From assembly GCF_003999875.1 (NCBI RefSeq), contig NZ_RQVJ01000001.1:1-64000 (forward strand): a stretch of 64,000 nucleotides of DNA. The letters run 5' to 3'. Origin of the DNA: Veillonella sp. 3310. Its GTDB lineage: Bacteria > Bacillota > Negativicutes > Veillonellales > Veillonellaceae. The notes beneath the pieces were generated by a model. That model searched no databases and was not told the DNA's origin. It saw only the letters and a list, made by a program, of their open reading frames with translations. The position numbers were made by a program, and so were the translations under genes. Below, piece by piece: positions 27,447 through 36,426 of this stretch (its first letter is position 1; every line of letters starts with the position of its first letter).

Positions 27447-27887
27447 ATGTTCCGAAGGAAAAGGAGAAAGAAAAATGGTTTTGTATCGTACATGATTCTG
27501 CTGATAGCCATGATGACCATTGGTACTTGGGTTGCTTGGCAACATACGATGCAGATTACTTATCAAAGCATGATGGATGAATATCGTTTTGTTCGTTGTC
27601 AATATGGCATAGAGAGAGGTATCGTCTTGGGCACAAGGAAAGAATTATTTTTAGCGCATCAAAAGGAAGTAACTGGTAGTGGTTCACCGAAGTATGTACT
27701 GGAAGAAACGGGTACGGAACGAATTGAAGCCATTATATATAAAGAGCGAGATCCGCAACGGTATTGTTTACGGCTCATATGTATAGATGTAAGCACAGAA
27801 ACAAATGTGAAGCAAGATGTATACTTTAGAACGGTCTATAAGGATACGGTATTAGAGGATATACATGTAGAAGGGGTACAGGAATAA
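27447..27887 (+). CDS. Minor pilin or PilX-like protein
   Basis: 146 aa from ATG 27447 (GAAAGG upstream); ATG 27426 in the same frame is possible. A very basic leader (FRRKRRKKNG) is followed by FVSYMILLIAMMTIGTWVAW, a hydrophobic helix lacking the Glu at +5, which matches PilX/GspK-type members at the pilus tip. No other domain is visible. Position between pilin-like genes and pilM supports a pilus role. Confidence 0.6.
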   Translation: MFRRKRRKKNGFVSYMILLIAMMTIGTWVAWQHTMQITYQSMMDEYRFVRCQYGIERGIVLGTRKELFLAHQKEVTGSGSPKYVLEETGTERIEAIIYKERDPQRYCLRLICIDVSTETNVKQDVYFRTVYKDTVLEDIHVEGVQE

Positions 27888-27897
27888 GGAGGTAATT

Positions 27898-28731
27898 ATG
27901 AAAACAAATTCAGTGATGTCTATTGCCATTGGACAGGATGAAATTGTGGGGGTGAAAGCCTATAAAATTGAAGGTACCAATGTGCTAGAAGATATAATCG
28001 TTCAGAAACGACATAGTGATATGGGAACAGATATGAAAGAGTTTTTTGACTATTATGGAGAAACAGGCATATCCATAGGTTGTGTTTTTGAATCACCATT
28101 ACAATCTGTGTACATGGAGACACCGATGATGCATAAAATAGATCAATACTTATTTGCCCAACGCGAGGGAAAAAGAATCTTTCAGAATGAAGAGTTTCCT
28201 AATGCTATCGACTTTGCCTCTAGACCGGGTACGACAGAGGAGTTGATGTTCATTCTTATCGTAGCCTTAGAGCGAAAACAAGTTAAACAGGTGGCGCGAG
28301 GAATTCAACAAGGTGGAGGCGATCTTCGTGTTATCGATTACTGGCCAGCACCGCTTGCATTCAGCCGTGGTCGAGAATCATCTATGCTTTGTATTACTCC
28401 AGAAGGAGATAAGGTACGAGTATCCTTGTGGAATTATAAATTCTGCACTGCTCATGTTTTAGTGTCTTCTGAGATAGAAGCTGTATTGACTGCTTGTAAG
28501 AAAGTCTATGAAGATAGCAAACAATATAATGTGCCCTATCCAAAGGGAGCGATTGTAGTTGGTTTTGATGAAACGAGAACTAAAGAGTTTGAGCCTATTT
28601 TAGAAACTTATGGCACCATTGATCAGGTCCCTCTCCATATAGTGGATAAAGGAGAAGGTTACAATCCGCAGAATATAAATCATGAAATGGCATGGGGTTT
28701 AGCGATTAGGTTACTTGTCGATGGAAAATAA
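27898..28731 (+). CDS. pilM: PilM-like actin-fold pilus protein
   Basis: 277 aa with AAGGAGG before the start. The protein looks like a reduced PilM: SIAIGQDEIVGVKAY at the N terminus takes the place of the first phosphate loop, and the central and C-terminal segments (MLCITPEGDKVRVSL and GAIVVGFDET) follow the actin-like fold pattern. PilM forms a cytoplasmic ring that binds the N terminus of PilN. Recognition rests on weak sequence signals and on the pilN- and pilO-like genes that follow with overlaps. Confidence 0.65.
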   Translation: MKTNSVMSIAIGQDEIVGVKAYKIEGTNVLEDIIVQKRHSDMGTDMKEFFDYYGETGISIGCVFESPLQSVYMETPMMHKIDQYLFAQREGKRIFQNEEFPNAIDFASRPGTTEELMFILIVALERKQVKQVARGIQQGGGDLRVIDYWPAPLAFSRGRESSMLCITPEGDKVRVSLWNYKFCTAHVLVSSEIEAVLTACKKVYEDSKQYNVPYPKGAIVVGFDETRTKEFEPILETYGTIDQVPLHIVDKGEGYNPQNINHEMAWGLAIRLLVDGK

Positions 28732-29272
28732 AGAGAATGTTAATTTTATAGGACCAGATATACAGTGGATGTGTTGGTATATTCGGTATCAAAAAGTATG
28801 GTGGATCCTTTTGGCTCTAATGGTTGTTCTTTTAGTAGGTTCTGTGACGATGGGTACCAAAGCATATATACAGTATCAGGATATAATAGAAAAACAAACA
28901 GAGGTAACATCACACCATATTGATACTAAGGAGGCTCATAGTGTGTATGAAGCCATGGTTCATGAGAATACAAAAGAAGAATCATTGCCACAGGGGACGT
29001 TGAAGGAATGTATATATGTATTAGATGCATCGAATACATATCACATTCAATTGGTCGAGTGGTCTACTATGAACCAATGGTATATAGAAGCTAAAGGAAG
29101 CAGTGAAACTGAATTGCATCAGTTTAGTTCAATGTTGAGTCGATTAGGAGGTCACCGTCATTATGATGAAGTGGTGGAAAAAGAATCCGGAACTGCACTA
29201 TACCGTAGTCGTATTACAGCCACTATGGAAAGCCTTACCAATTCCCAAAAGAAGTCTGCTTCTAGTCGTTAG
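28721..29272 (+). CDS. PilN-like pilus alignment protein
   Basis: 183 aa from ATG 28721, overlapping the pilM stop by 11 bases. The N terminus contains an ENVNFIGP segment, similar to the short INLLP-like motif by which PilN binds PilM, followed by one transmembrane helix (about residues 28-48) and a periplasmic domain of coil and ferredoxin-like type. The assignment comes from topology and gene order (M-N-O), not from strong sequence similarity. Its end overlaps the next gene by 110 bases. Confidence 0.6.
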   Translation: MENKENVNFIGPDIQWMCWYIRYQKVWWILLALMVVLLVGSVTMGTKAYIQYQDIIEKQTEVTSHHIDTKEAHSVYEAMVHENTKEESLPQGTLKECIYVLDASNTYHIQLVEWSTMNQWYIEAKGSSETELHQFSSMLSRLGGHRHYDEVVEKESGTALYRSRITATMESLTNSQKKSASSR

Positions 29273-29690
29273 TGTCTACTGTTGTGTAGTGGTTACGGGT
29301 ATTAGTATGATGGTGTACTTTCAAGGAGAGACGAAACGAATCTCTGCAGAGATTGATGAAGAGATACTATCACAGGAGGCAGAAACAACATTTTTAAACA
29401 GTGAAAGTTATCAATTTATCAAACAATTAGATGATAATATGTTAGACCTAGAAGGTTTGTATCATTTGGTGTTGTCCTCCATAGAAGATACGCCATTGAT
29501 AATGGTCAGTACACACAAAGAAGAGGAAGCACTAGATGTGGTAGTGCAAGGATCTACCCTAGATATGGTGCAGTGGTTGGAGGGGATGCAAAAGGTACAT
29601 CCTACCTTGCAATTTAGAATAGAAAAAATAACTCACGCACAAGGGGTGACTACATTGCAATGCAAGATTCATGAAAATACTAAAAAATAG
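29163..29690 (+). CDS. PilO-like pilus alignment protein
   Basis: 175 aa; AGGAGG stands 11 bases before ATG 29163. One transmembrane helix (about residues 32-52) follows a short cytoplasmic tail, then a coiled stretch (ETKRISAEIDEEILSQEAE) and a compact periplasmic domain. This is the bitopic PilO/GspM topology. It overlaps the preceding gene by 110 bases in another frame, which is unusually long and means that the two C and N termini share coding sequence. Last gene of the pilus cluster. No PilQ secretin or PilP-like gene is in the window. Confidence 0.6.
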   Translation: MMKWWKKNPELHYTVVVLQPLWKALPIPKRSLLLVVSVYCCVVVTGISMMVYFQGETKRISAEIDEEILSQEAETTFLNSESYQFIKQLDDNMLDLEGLYHLVLSSIEDTPLIMVSTHKEEEALDVVVQGSTLDMVQWLEGMQKVHPTLQFRIEKITHAQGVTTLQCKIHENTKK

Positions 29691-29776
29691 CCCTAATGGT
29701 TTGTCAAAGTATAGTCGAGTATAGTAAAATAAAGTTAAAATTTACTACTAGATGGAAGAATGAGATATTATACAAC

Positions 29777-30340
29777 ATGAAAACGACTATCAAGAGAAAC
29801 ATTATCCTCATTGGTTCTATGGGGAGCGGAAAAAGTCACTTAGGTCGAAATTTAGCGGATGCCAAAGGCTGGCAATTTGTTGACACGGATCGAATCTTAG
29901 AGAAACGATATAATATGCCTATTGCTGATATTTTTAAAACAATTGGTGAAAAGGCATTTCGTCGTGCAGAATTTGAAGTGATTAAAAAGGTGGCCATGTA
30001 TCATGAAGCTGTGATTTCCGTAGGTGGAAATTTCCCAGTGGATATGCGTACACTACGATATATGCAAAAGTATTCCTTTATTGTGGGCATACGTGCCTCA
30101 CACTATCGGATTGTCAATCGTGTGAATCGTTGGATTGGTAAGCGACCAACTATGAATTACGATGATGTATCTGGTTATGTGGCATGGATGATGCGACGGT
30201 GGAAACCATTGTATCGGAAATGTGACCATGTGTTAGATACCACACACAGTCATACTGATGAATTGGTGACAAGTATTGACGGATCCATAAAGTCTAAGGG
30301 CATATATTTTAAACGGCGAAAAGTACACCAAGGTGAATAA
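29777..30340 (+). CDS. aroK: Shikimate kinase-like protein
   Basis: 187 aa from ATG 29777; an in-frame start at 29696 has no ribosome-binding signal. Walker A GSMGSGKSHLG (about residues 13-23), the shikimate-binding DTD (about 35-37) and FRRAE (about 60), and the lid-region KRPTM match shikimate kinase, which phosphorylates shikimate in the chorismate pathway. The usual GGG motif is reduced to SVGGN. A C-terminal tail of about 15 basic residues is extra. The gene overlaps no neighbour upstream and ends one base before pfkA begins. Confidence 0.8.
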   Translation: MKTTIKRNIILIGSMGSGKSHLGRNLADAKGWQFVDTDRILEKRYNMPIADIFKTIGEKAFRRAEFEVIKKVAMYHEAVISVGGNFPVDMRTLRYMQKYSFIVGIRASHYRIVNRVNRWIGKRPTMNYDDVSGYVAWMMRRWKPLYRKCDHVLDTTHSHTDELVTSIDGSIKSKGIYFKRRKVHQGE

Positions 30341-30341
30341 T

Positions 30342-31301
30342 ATGAAACGTATAGCTATTTTAACAAGTGGTGGAGATGCACCAGGAATGAATGCAGTCAT
30401 TCGTTCCGTCACAAGAAGTGCAATATATGAAGGCCTCGATGTAGTAGGAATACAACGAGGCTTTTTGGGCGTTTTAGAAGAAGACTTTATTCCTTTGACT
30501 CGACGCAGTGTAGGGAATATTGTGAACAAGGGAGGGACGATTCTAAAATCTTCCCGTTGTCTTGAGTTTAAAGAACCTGAGCATCAACAGAGAGGCTATG
30601 ACAATTTACGTCGTCATGGTATTGACGGACTCGTCGTTGTTGGTGGAGATGGTTCCATGTGTGGTGCGAAAGTGTTGTCTGAGTTAGGCTTACCTACGGT
30701 GACAATTCCAGGCACTATTGATAAAGATATGAATGGTACCGATTATACAATTGGTTTTGATACAGCGCTTAATACCATCATTGATGGGGTGAGTAAAATT
30801 CGTGATACCTCTACGGCTCATGACCGTGTAGCCATTGTAGAAGTAATGGGACGACATGCAGGTCATATTGCTGTGTACGCTGGCGTCGCATGCGGTGCTG
30901 AGGTGGTACTGACACCAGAGGTACCAATGACATTGGAAGAGGTAAAAGATTCATTAGAAAATACGACTCGTAATGGTAAAAAGAATAGTATTATCATCGT
31001 GGCGGAAGGTGCGTACAGCGCTTTTGAAGTAGCACAATATATTAAAGAGCATACATCCTATGCACCTTCTGTGACTGTCTTAGGGTATTTACAACGTGGT
31101 GGCTCACCGTCTGCCTATGATGCACTCATGGCTGCTCGCTTAGGAGAGGCAGGGGTGCGTGCTTTATTAGAGGGGCATGCCCATCATTTGATAGGGGTTC
31201 ATTGTAATCATATTGATGCCATAGCCTATGAGGAAGCTGCAACGTGTGAGTATCCGTTAGATACGTCTTTATATCAATTAATACGTGTATTAGGGCAATA
31301 A
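30342..31301 (+). CDS. pfkA: 6-phosphofructokinase
   Basis: 319 aa from ATG 30342 with AAGG at a good distance; the in-frame GTG 30333 would sit on that site. It is a bacterial ATP-dependent phosphofructokinase: ILTSGGDAPGMNAVIR (ATP loop), GGDGSM, PGTIDKDMNGTDYTIGFDTA (catalytic Asp in the TIDND-like motif, here TIDKD), MGRHAG, and GYLQRGGSP. It commits fructose 6-phosphate to glycolysis. The TIDKD in place of TIDND is a small departure from the E. coli sequence. Confidence 0.95.
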   Translation: MKRIAILTSGGDAPGMNAVIRSVTRSAIYEGLDVVGIQRGFLGVLEEDFIPLTRRSVGNIVNKGGTILKSSRCLEFKEPEHQQRGYDNLRRHGIDGLVVVGGDGSMCGAKVLSELGLPTVTIPGTIDKDMNGTDYTIGFDTALNTIIDGVSKIRDTSTAHDRVAIVEVMGRHAGHIAVYAGVACGAEVVLTPEVPMTLEEVKDSLENTTRNGKKNSIIIVAEGAYSAFEVAQYIKEHTSYAPSVTVLGYLQRGGSPSAYDALMAARLGEAGVRALLEGHAHHLIGVHCNHIDAIAYEEAATCEYPLDTSLYQLIRVLGQ

Positions 31302-31337
31302 TTTCATAGTAGTTTCATCATCGTATTGTATAAGATA

Positions 31338-31370
31338 AAGAAAACTAACCTTAGTTTTCTTTTCTTTTTA
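31338..31370 (+). terminator. intrinsic terminator after pfkA
   Basis: AAAGAAAACTAA (31338-31349) pairs with TTAGTTTTCTTT (31351-31362), followed by CTTTTTA. Confidence 0.78.
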
Positions 31371-31557
31371 TCCTCGGTATATTGCACTTTATACTATTTT
31401 TAGAGCCTATTTATATAAAGAGCTTATCATCAGCAGATGTAAACTAGTTTATGGAGATGAAATTTTATATTACATATTGGAGCTTATGATTATTAGAGTA
31501 AGGGAACACTATGCTGTGGTATTTTATATGCAGTCGATACAGGAAAGGAGATATTTC

Positions 31558-32625
31558 ATGTGGAAAAATAAAAAATTATGGATTGCTATTGTAGCTATAT
31601 TAGTGGTAGCTATTGGTGGATGGCAATGGTACAGTAGTGCTCAAACAAAAGAGGCACCTACTTATACAACTGGGAAAGTAGGAAAAGGTAGCATTTCATC
31701 TACCATAAGTGCTACAGGAACGATTAATCCTGTTCGTTATGTAGATGTGTCTACGAATGTTCCTGGTAAATTAGAATCTGTGTTGGTGAAAGCCAATCAG
31801 CATGTAACTGCAGGTCAAGTGATTGCTACCATTGATTCTCGTCAACTACAGGCTTCCGTAGATAATGCAAGAGCAACATTGAATCAAACAGCTACAGATT
31901 TGGATCGCTATCGTACGCTAGTGTCACAAGGTGCCATTTCACAGCAAACTTACGACAATGCCTTGGCAGCCTATGAAAAAGCAAGAGCTACCTACGACCA
32001 AGTGGCAGCTAATTTGACCGATAGTACGATTACAGCCCCTATGGATGGGACGATTATTGGAGAGCCTTTAAAAGCAGGTCAAACCATTGCTACAGGTATT
32101 TCTACACAAATGATTATTGCCACCATTGCGGATTTATCTGACTTGGAAATCTATCTAACAGTTGACGAAACAGATATTGGGAATGTAAAAGAAGGTGCCA
32201 AAGTAGATTTCACAGTGGATGCGCATCCTGGTCAGACTTTTACAGGTACTGTTAAAAGTATTTCTTTAGGCACAAAAGGTAGTATGGGAACAACCAGTTC
32301 GTCCGTAGTGTACTATACAGTGCGTGTAGCAATTCCAGCAAGTGATGTAAGTCATTTCTTCCCATCTATGACAGCGCGTGCTACGATTCATGGCGAAGAA
32401 CGACAAAATGTGTTGGTAGTGCCATTGGCAGCAGTGCGTTCTGATAAAGTGGGAGAATTTGTGTATGTCATCAAAGATGGAAAACCTGTTAGAACTAGTG
32501 TAAAAACAGGAATGACAGGGGATTCTACGATTGAAATTATATCTGGTGTAGAAGAAGGCGATGAAATCATTATCAGTGGTGATGTCAATGCGGCGAAAAA
32601 ACAACAACAGAGAGGGCCATTCTAA
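31558..32625 (+). CDS. MacA-like periplasmic adaptor (HlyD family)
   Basis: 355 aa from ATG 31558 (GAAAGGAG upstream); a longer in-frame start at 31477 is unsupported. An N-terminal membrane anchor (about residues 5-22) is followed by split lipoyl domains (KANQHVTAGQVIATID and ITAPMDGTIIGEPLKAGQ) around a helical hairpin, a beta-barrel and a membrane-proximal domain. This is the membrane fusion protein of MacAB-type tripartite pumps, which bridges the inner-membrane transporter to an outer-membrane channel. It overlaps the ATPase gene by one base (TAATG). No TolC-like gene is nearby. Confidence 0.88.
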   Translation: MWKNKKLWIAIVAILVVAIGGWQWYSSAQTKEAPTYTTGKVGKGSISSTISATGTINPVRYVDVSTNVPGKLESVLVKANQHVTAGQVIATIDSRQLQASVDNARATLNQTATDLDRYRTLVSQGAISQQTYDNALAAYEKARATYDQVAANLTDSTITAPMDGTIIGEPLKAGQTIATGISTQMIIATIADLSDLEIYLTVDETDIGNVKEGAKVDFTVDAHPGQTFTGTVKSISLGTKGSMGTTSSSVVYYTVRVAIPASDVSHFFPSMTARATIHGEERQNVLVVPLAAVRSDKVGEFVYVIKDGKPVRTSVKTGMTGDSTIEIISGVEEGDEIIISGDVNAAKKQQQRGPF

Positions 32626-33362
32626 TGGAAACTTCTAAAAAAGCGGTTATCACCTTGGAGGGGATTACGAAAACCTATGTGAATGGAAAGTTGACGGTAC
32701 CTGTCTTACATGGTATTGATTTGTCCATTTATGAAGGGGAGTTTACTTCTATCATGGGACCGTCTGGTTCTGGTAAATCTACGTTTATGAATATCTTAGG
32801 ATGTTTGGATAGACCTACCAGTGGTTCCTATCGATTAGATGGGGAAGAAGTAGCTCACCTTGGTGACGATGAATTAGCCTATGTTCGGAATAAACGAATT
32901 GGGTTCGTGTTCCAAAGTTTTAATTTATTGCCGAAGCTAACAGCTTTAGATAATGTAGCATTACCTATGGTCTATGCAGGTGTATCCAAAGCAGAGCGCA
33001 CAGCTAGGGCGAGTCAATTATTGACAGAGTTGGGGCTCGGCACTCGGTTGGATCATATGCCAGCAGAACTATCCGGAGGGCAACGACAACGGGTAGCCAT
33101 TGCCAGGGCCTTGGCCAATGACCCAGCTATCATCATGGCCGATGAGCCTACTGGTAACCTTGATTCAAAAGCGAGTTTAGATGTGATGCATATCTTCACA
33201 GAATTATATCAAGAAGGACGGACCATCATTTTGGTTACTCATGAGCCAGACATTGCTGAATATGCAGGTCGCAATGTGGTCTTAAAAGATGGACTCATTG
33301 TGGAAGATAGAATAAATCTACATATGAAAGGATTGCAGCTAGGAGGTGAAAGCCATGTATAA
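32625..33362 (+). CDS. ABC transporter ATP-binding protein, MacB/LolD type
   Basis: 245 aa. Walker [13 protein letters not shown] (about residues 45-56), Q-loop [19 protein letters not shown] (typical for the MacB/LolD/FtsE branch), signature [15 protein letters not shown] and Walker [17 protein letters not shown] are all intact, as is the His switch VTHEPDIA. It powers the permease encoded directly downstream, overlapping by eight bases. Together with the adaptor upstream it forms an exporter of peptides, lipoproteins or macrolides. Confidence 0.93.
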   Translation: METSKKAVITLEGITKTYVNGKLTVPVLHGIDLSIYEGEFTSIMGPSGSGKSTFMNILGCLDRPTSGSYRLDGEEVAHLGDDELAYVRNKRIGFVFQSFNLLPKLTALDNVALPMVYAGVSKAERTARASQLLTELGLGTRLDHMPAELSGGQRQRVAIARALANDPAIIMADEPTGNLDSKASLDVMHIFTELYQEGRTIILVTHEPDIAEYAGRNVVLKDGLIVEDRINLHMKGLQLGGESHV

Positions 33363-34566
33363 AGAAGGCTTTTTAATGGCTTGGTCCTCTCTAATTGCCA
33401 ATAAGATGCGATCATTATTGACGATGCTAGGTATCATCATTGGTGTCGCAGCTGTGATTGCTCTGGTATCAATTGGATATGGAGTACGTCAACAAATAAC
33501 AGAATCTATTTCAAGTTTGGGTAGTAATCTGTTAATGGTCTATCCAGGAGCTCCGAGAACACCAGGGGTACGTCCTGTGGCAGGTGCTAATAAAACGATA
33601 AAATTGAGTGATTATGAAGCTATTTCTAAGATGGATAGTGTGCAAGCAGCTTCACCAGTAGCAGCTAACTCGTATTTGACAGTGTATATGAGCAAGAATT
33701 GGACCACAACGGTGAATGGTGCCAATGCAGACTTTCAGTATGTGAATAATTGGACTATGAAATCAGGTCGTTTTATTACAGATAGTCAAATTGAACGCCG
33801 TGAACGGGTAGCGGTTATAGGTGCCACAGTGGCAAAAAATTTATTTGGTAATGAAGATCCTATTGGCAAGGACATTCGGATTCATAAAAATTCCTTTAAA
33901 ATTGTAGGCGTTCTTGATGAAAAAGGTTCTGGTGCTATGGGCAATGATCAAGATGATGTCATTGTAGTACCTTATACGACCATGATGGAACGAGTGATGG
34001 GTGTTGATTATTTGCGTATGATCTACATTCAAGCGAAAGAAGGTCAGGATTTAGAGCGTGTCCAAGCAGATATAGAAAATATTTTACGTGTCCGTCATGG
34101 TATCAAAAATCCAGACCTCGATGATTTTAATGTGAATAATATGGCGTCCATTATGAAGGCGGTAGAAGAAAATACAGCCACAATGACTTTATTCCTAGGA
34201 GCTGTGGCAGCGATTTCCTTATTAGTTGGTGGTATTGGTATTATGAACATTATGCTCGTATCTGTAACGGAACGGACTCGAGAAATTGGTGTTCGCAAAG
34301 CTTTAGGAGCTACGTATCGAACGATTATTACACAGTTTTTAATTGAAGCCATCGTTATTTCTCTCGTAGGCGGTGCTATTGGTATTGTAGTGGGAATTGG
34401 TGCTTCACAGCTGATTGCTACTGTTGCTAAGTTAAAAACTGTAGTGACCACAGGTCCTATTTTATTATCTTTTGGATTCTCTATGTCTATAGGTCTTGTA
34501 TTTGGTTTGTATCCAGCTAGAAAAGCGGCTAAGTTAAATCCTATTGATGCTTTACATTATGAATAG
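33355..34566 (+). CDS. ABC transporter permease, MacB-FtsX family
   Basis: 403 aa from ATG 33355, with AGGAGG just upstream; GTG 33346 would overlap that site. Four transmembrane segments in the MacB arrangement: one near residues 18-40, a large periplasmic domain (about 45-275) and three at the C terminus. The segment GGIGIMNIMLVSVTERTREIG and RKALGA are highly conserved in FtsX-like permeases. Unlike E. coli MacB, the ATPase is a separate protein. Substrate unknown. Confidence 0.93.
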   Translation: MYKEGFLMAWSSLIANKMRSLLTMLGIIIGVAAVIALVSIGYGVRQQITESISSLGSNLLMVYPGAPRTPGVRPVAGANKTIKLSDYEAISKMDSVQAASPVAANSYLTVYMSKNWTTTVNGANADFQYVNNWTMKSGRFITDSQIERRERVAVIGATVAKNLFGNEDPIGKDIRIHKNSFKIVGVLDEKGSGAMGNDQDDVIVVPYTTMMERVMGVDYLRMIYIQAKEGQDLERVQADIENILRVRHGIKNPDLDDFNVNNMASIMKAVEENTATMTLFLGAVAAISLLVGGIGIMNIMLVSVTERTREIGVRKALGATYRTIITQFLIEAIVISLVGGAIGIVVGIGASQLIATVAKLKTVVTTGPILLSFGFSMSIGLVFGLYPARKAAKLNPIDALHYE

Positions 34567-34572
34567 ATGATT

Positions 34573-34625
34573 AAATACCAATATGCATAGGAAAGCAGGA
34601 CTTTTGTATATTGGTATTTTTCTTT
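34573..34625 (+). terminator. intrinsic terminator after the ABC exporter
   Basis: AAATACCAATAT (34573-34584) pairs with ATATTGGTATTT (34608-34619), followed by TTCTTTTT. Confidence 0.8.
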
Positions 34626-34648
34626 TTCCCAGGAGAGTATGGTATAAT
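34620..34648 (+). promoter_or_regulatory. putative gatCAB promoter
   Basis: A consensus TATAAT at 34643-34648 stands 26 bases before gatC. The matching -35 position (34620-34625) reads TTCTTT, a weak match lying within the tail of the preceding terminator. Confidence 0.5.
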
Positions 34649-34673
34649 ATATAAATTGAAAGGATGTGTGTCT

Positions 34674-34958
34674 ATGAAAATTAGTCAAGAGGAAATTAAG
34701 AATATTGCCTTATTATCCCGATTAGAAATTAAAGATTTAGAGGCTGCTGAAAAAGCCTTAAGTAATATCCTTACTTATGTTGAGGAATTAGAAGAATTAG
34801 ATTTAACAGATGTAGAGCCAATGGCTCATGCGGTGCCATTACAAAATGTATATCGTCCTGATGAAATGAAACCATCATTGCCACGAGAAGAAGCATTGCA
34901 AAATGCACCAGAAGAAGAGAATGGGTATTTCAGAGTACCTCGTGTTGTACAAAACTAG
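34674..34958 (+). CDS. gatC: Asp/Glu-tRNA(Asn/Gln) amidotransferase subunit C
   Basis: 94 aa from ATG 34674 (GAAAGGATG upstream); the longer in-frame start at 34611 would begin within the terminator. IALLSRLEI and the conserved C-terminal part, with [10 protein letters not shown] and [11 protein letters not shown]-like residues, are typical of GatC, the small clamp that stabilises the GatA-GatB complex. It heads a gatC-gatA-gatB operon, the gene order common in Firmicutes. Confidence 0.95.
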   Translation: MKISQEEIKNIALLSRLEIKDLEAAEKALSNILTYVEELEELDLTDVEPMAHAVPLQNVYRPDEMKPSLPREEALQNAPEEENGYFRVPRVVQN

Positions 34959-34968
34959 GAGAAGATAC

Positions 34969-36426
34969 ATGACTCTTTTTGAATTACATCAAAAATTAGT
35001 AAATAAAGAAATTTCTGCCGTAGAGCTTACGAAAGCTGTATTGGCACATAAAGACAATGTAGAGCCTACAGTACATGCGTACTTATCAGACTCTCACGAA
35101 GCGGCATTAGCACAAGCTGAGGCTGTGGATGCTAAAATTGCAAAAGGAGAAACTATTTCTCCATTAGCAGGGATTCCTGGAGCGATTAAAGATAATATTT
35201 GCACGAAAGGTGTGGCCACTACTTGTGGATCCCACATGTTGGAAAACTTTGTGCCTCCGTACAATGCTACTGTTATCGAAAAATTAGAATCTCAAGATGC
35301 TGTTATTTTGGGTAAATTAAACATGGATGAGTTTGCTATGGGTAGCTCCACAGAGAACTCTGCTTTAGGCAAAACCACAAATCCATGGAATCCAGACTAC
35401 GTACCAGGCGGTTCTTCCGGTGGTAGTGCAGCAGCTGTTGCCAGCGGTAGCGCTATTTGGGCATTGGGTTCCGATACAGGTGGATCCATTCGTCAACCAG
35501 CATCCTATTGTGGCGTGGTTGGTTTGAAACCAACTTACGGTAATGTATCTCGCTATGGCTTGATTGCCTATGCATCTTCTTTGGACCAAATTGGACCTGT
35601 AACGAGAGATGTACGTGATGCAGCCATCGTGCTAAATGCCATTACTGGTCATGATTTCCACGATTCTACATCCATCCCAGGGGAGCGTGTAGATTATACA
35701 AAAGCTCTTGTGAAAGATGTAAAAGGATTACGTATTGGTGTTCCGAAAGAATATTTTGGTGAAGGCTTACATCCTGAAGTGCGTGCAGCTTTGGAGAAAG
35801 CTATCGAAACCTATCGCAATATGGGCGCCACTATTGTGGATATTTCCTTGCCAACTACAAAATATGCCTTATCTGCATACTATATCATCGCCTTGGCAGA
35901 AGCTAGTTCTAACTTAGCTCGCTATGATGGAGTTAGCTATGGTCTTCGAGTGCCAGCTGACAATTTAGTAGAAATGTCTACAAAAACTCGTACCCAAGGC
36001 TTTGGCGAGGAAGTGCAACGTCGGATCTTGTTAGGTACCTATGTATTGAGCTCTGGCTATTATGATGCGTACTATTTAAAAGCCTTAAAAGCTCGTCGTT
36101 TGATTAAAAATGAGTTTGATGCTGCCTTCCAAGAATGTGATGTATTATTAACACCAACTGCTCCGAATACAGCTTTTAAATTTGGTGAAAAAATCAACGA
36201 TCCACTGACAATGTATTTGGAAGACGTATGTACAGTGCCAGTTAACTTGGCTGGTATCCCAGGTATCAGTATTCCTGCTGGATTTGGCTCTAATGGTATG
36301 CCTATCGGTATGCAATTGTTGGCGCCAGCTATGGGTGAAAGTACATTGTTACAAGCTGCTTATAGCTTTGAACAAGAATGTCCTGAATTTACAAAATTGC
36401 CAACTATGGGAGAATTGAAACTATGA
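34969..36426 (+). CDS. gatA: Asp/Glu-tRNA(Asn/Gln) amidotransferase subunit A
   Basis: 485 aa from ATG 34969 (AGGAGAAG upstream). Amidase-signature protein: the catalytic Lys ([10 protein letters not shown]), the Ser-cis-Ser in [14 protein letters not shown] and the nucleophile Ser in [16 protein letters not shown] are all present. GatA releases ammonia from glutamine, and it is channelled to GatB to amidate mischarged tRNA. It overlaps gatB by four bases (ATGA). Confidence 0.97.
   Translation: MTLFELHQKLVNKEISAVELTKAVLAHKDNVEPTVHAYLSDSHEAALAQAEAVDAKIAKGETISPLAGIPGAIKDNICTKGVATTCGSHMLENFVPPYNATVIEKLESQDAVILGKLNMDEFAMGSSTENSALGKTTNPWNPDYVPGGSSGGSAAAVASGSAIWALGSDTGGSIRQPASYCGVVGLKPTYGNVSRYGLIAYASSLDQIGPVTRDVRDAAIVLNAITGHDFHDSTSIPGERVDYTKALVKDVKGLRIGVPKEYFGEGLHPEVRAALEKAIETYRNMGATIVDISLPTTKYALSAYYIIALAEASSNLARYDGVSYGLRVPADNLVEMSTKTRTQGFGEEVQRRILLGTYVLSSGYYDAYYLKALKARRLIKNEFDAAFQECDVLLTPTAPNTAFKFGEKINDPLTMYLEDVCTVPVNLAGIPGISIPAGFGSNGMPIGMQLLAPAMGESTLLQAAYSFEQECPEFTKLPTMGELKL

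Noticed and set aside
31302-31557. Possible riboswitch before the MacAB-like genes
   Set aside because: Beyond the pfkA terminator the 200 bases show no known aptamer motif or second terminator.
34095-34451. 118-aa minus-strand frame inside the MacB-like permease gene
   Set aside because: Shadow of codons for a conserved membrane segment; no supporting start or family.
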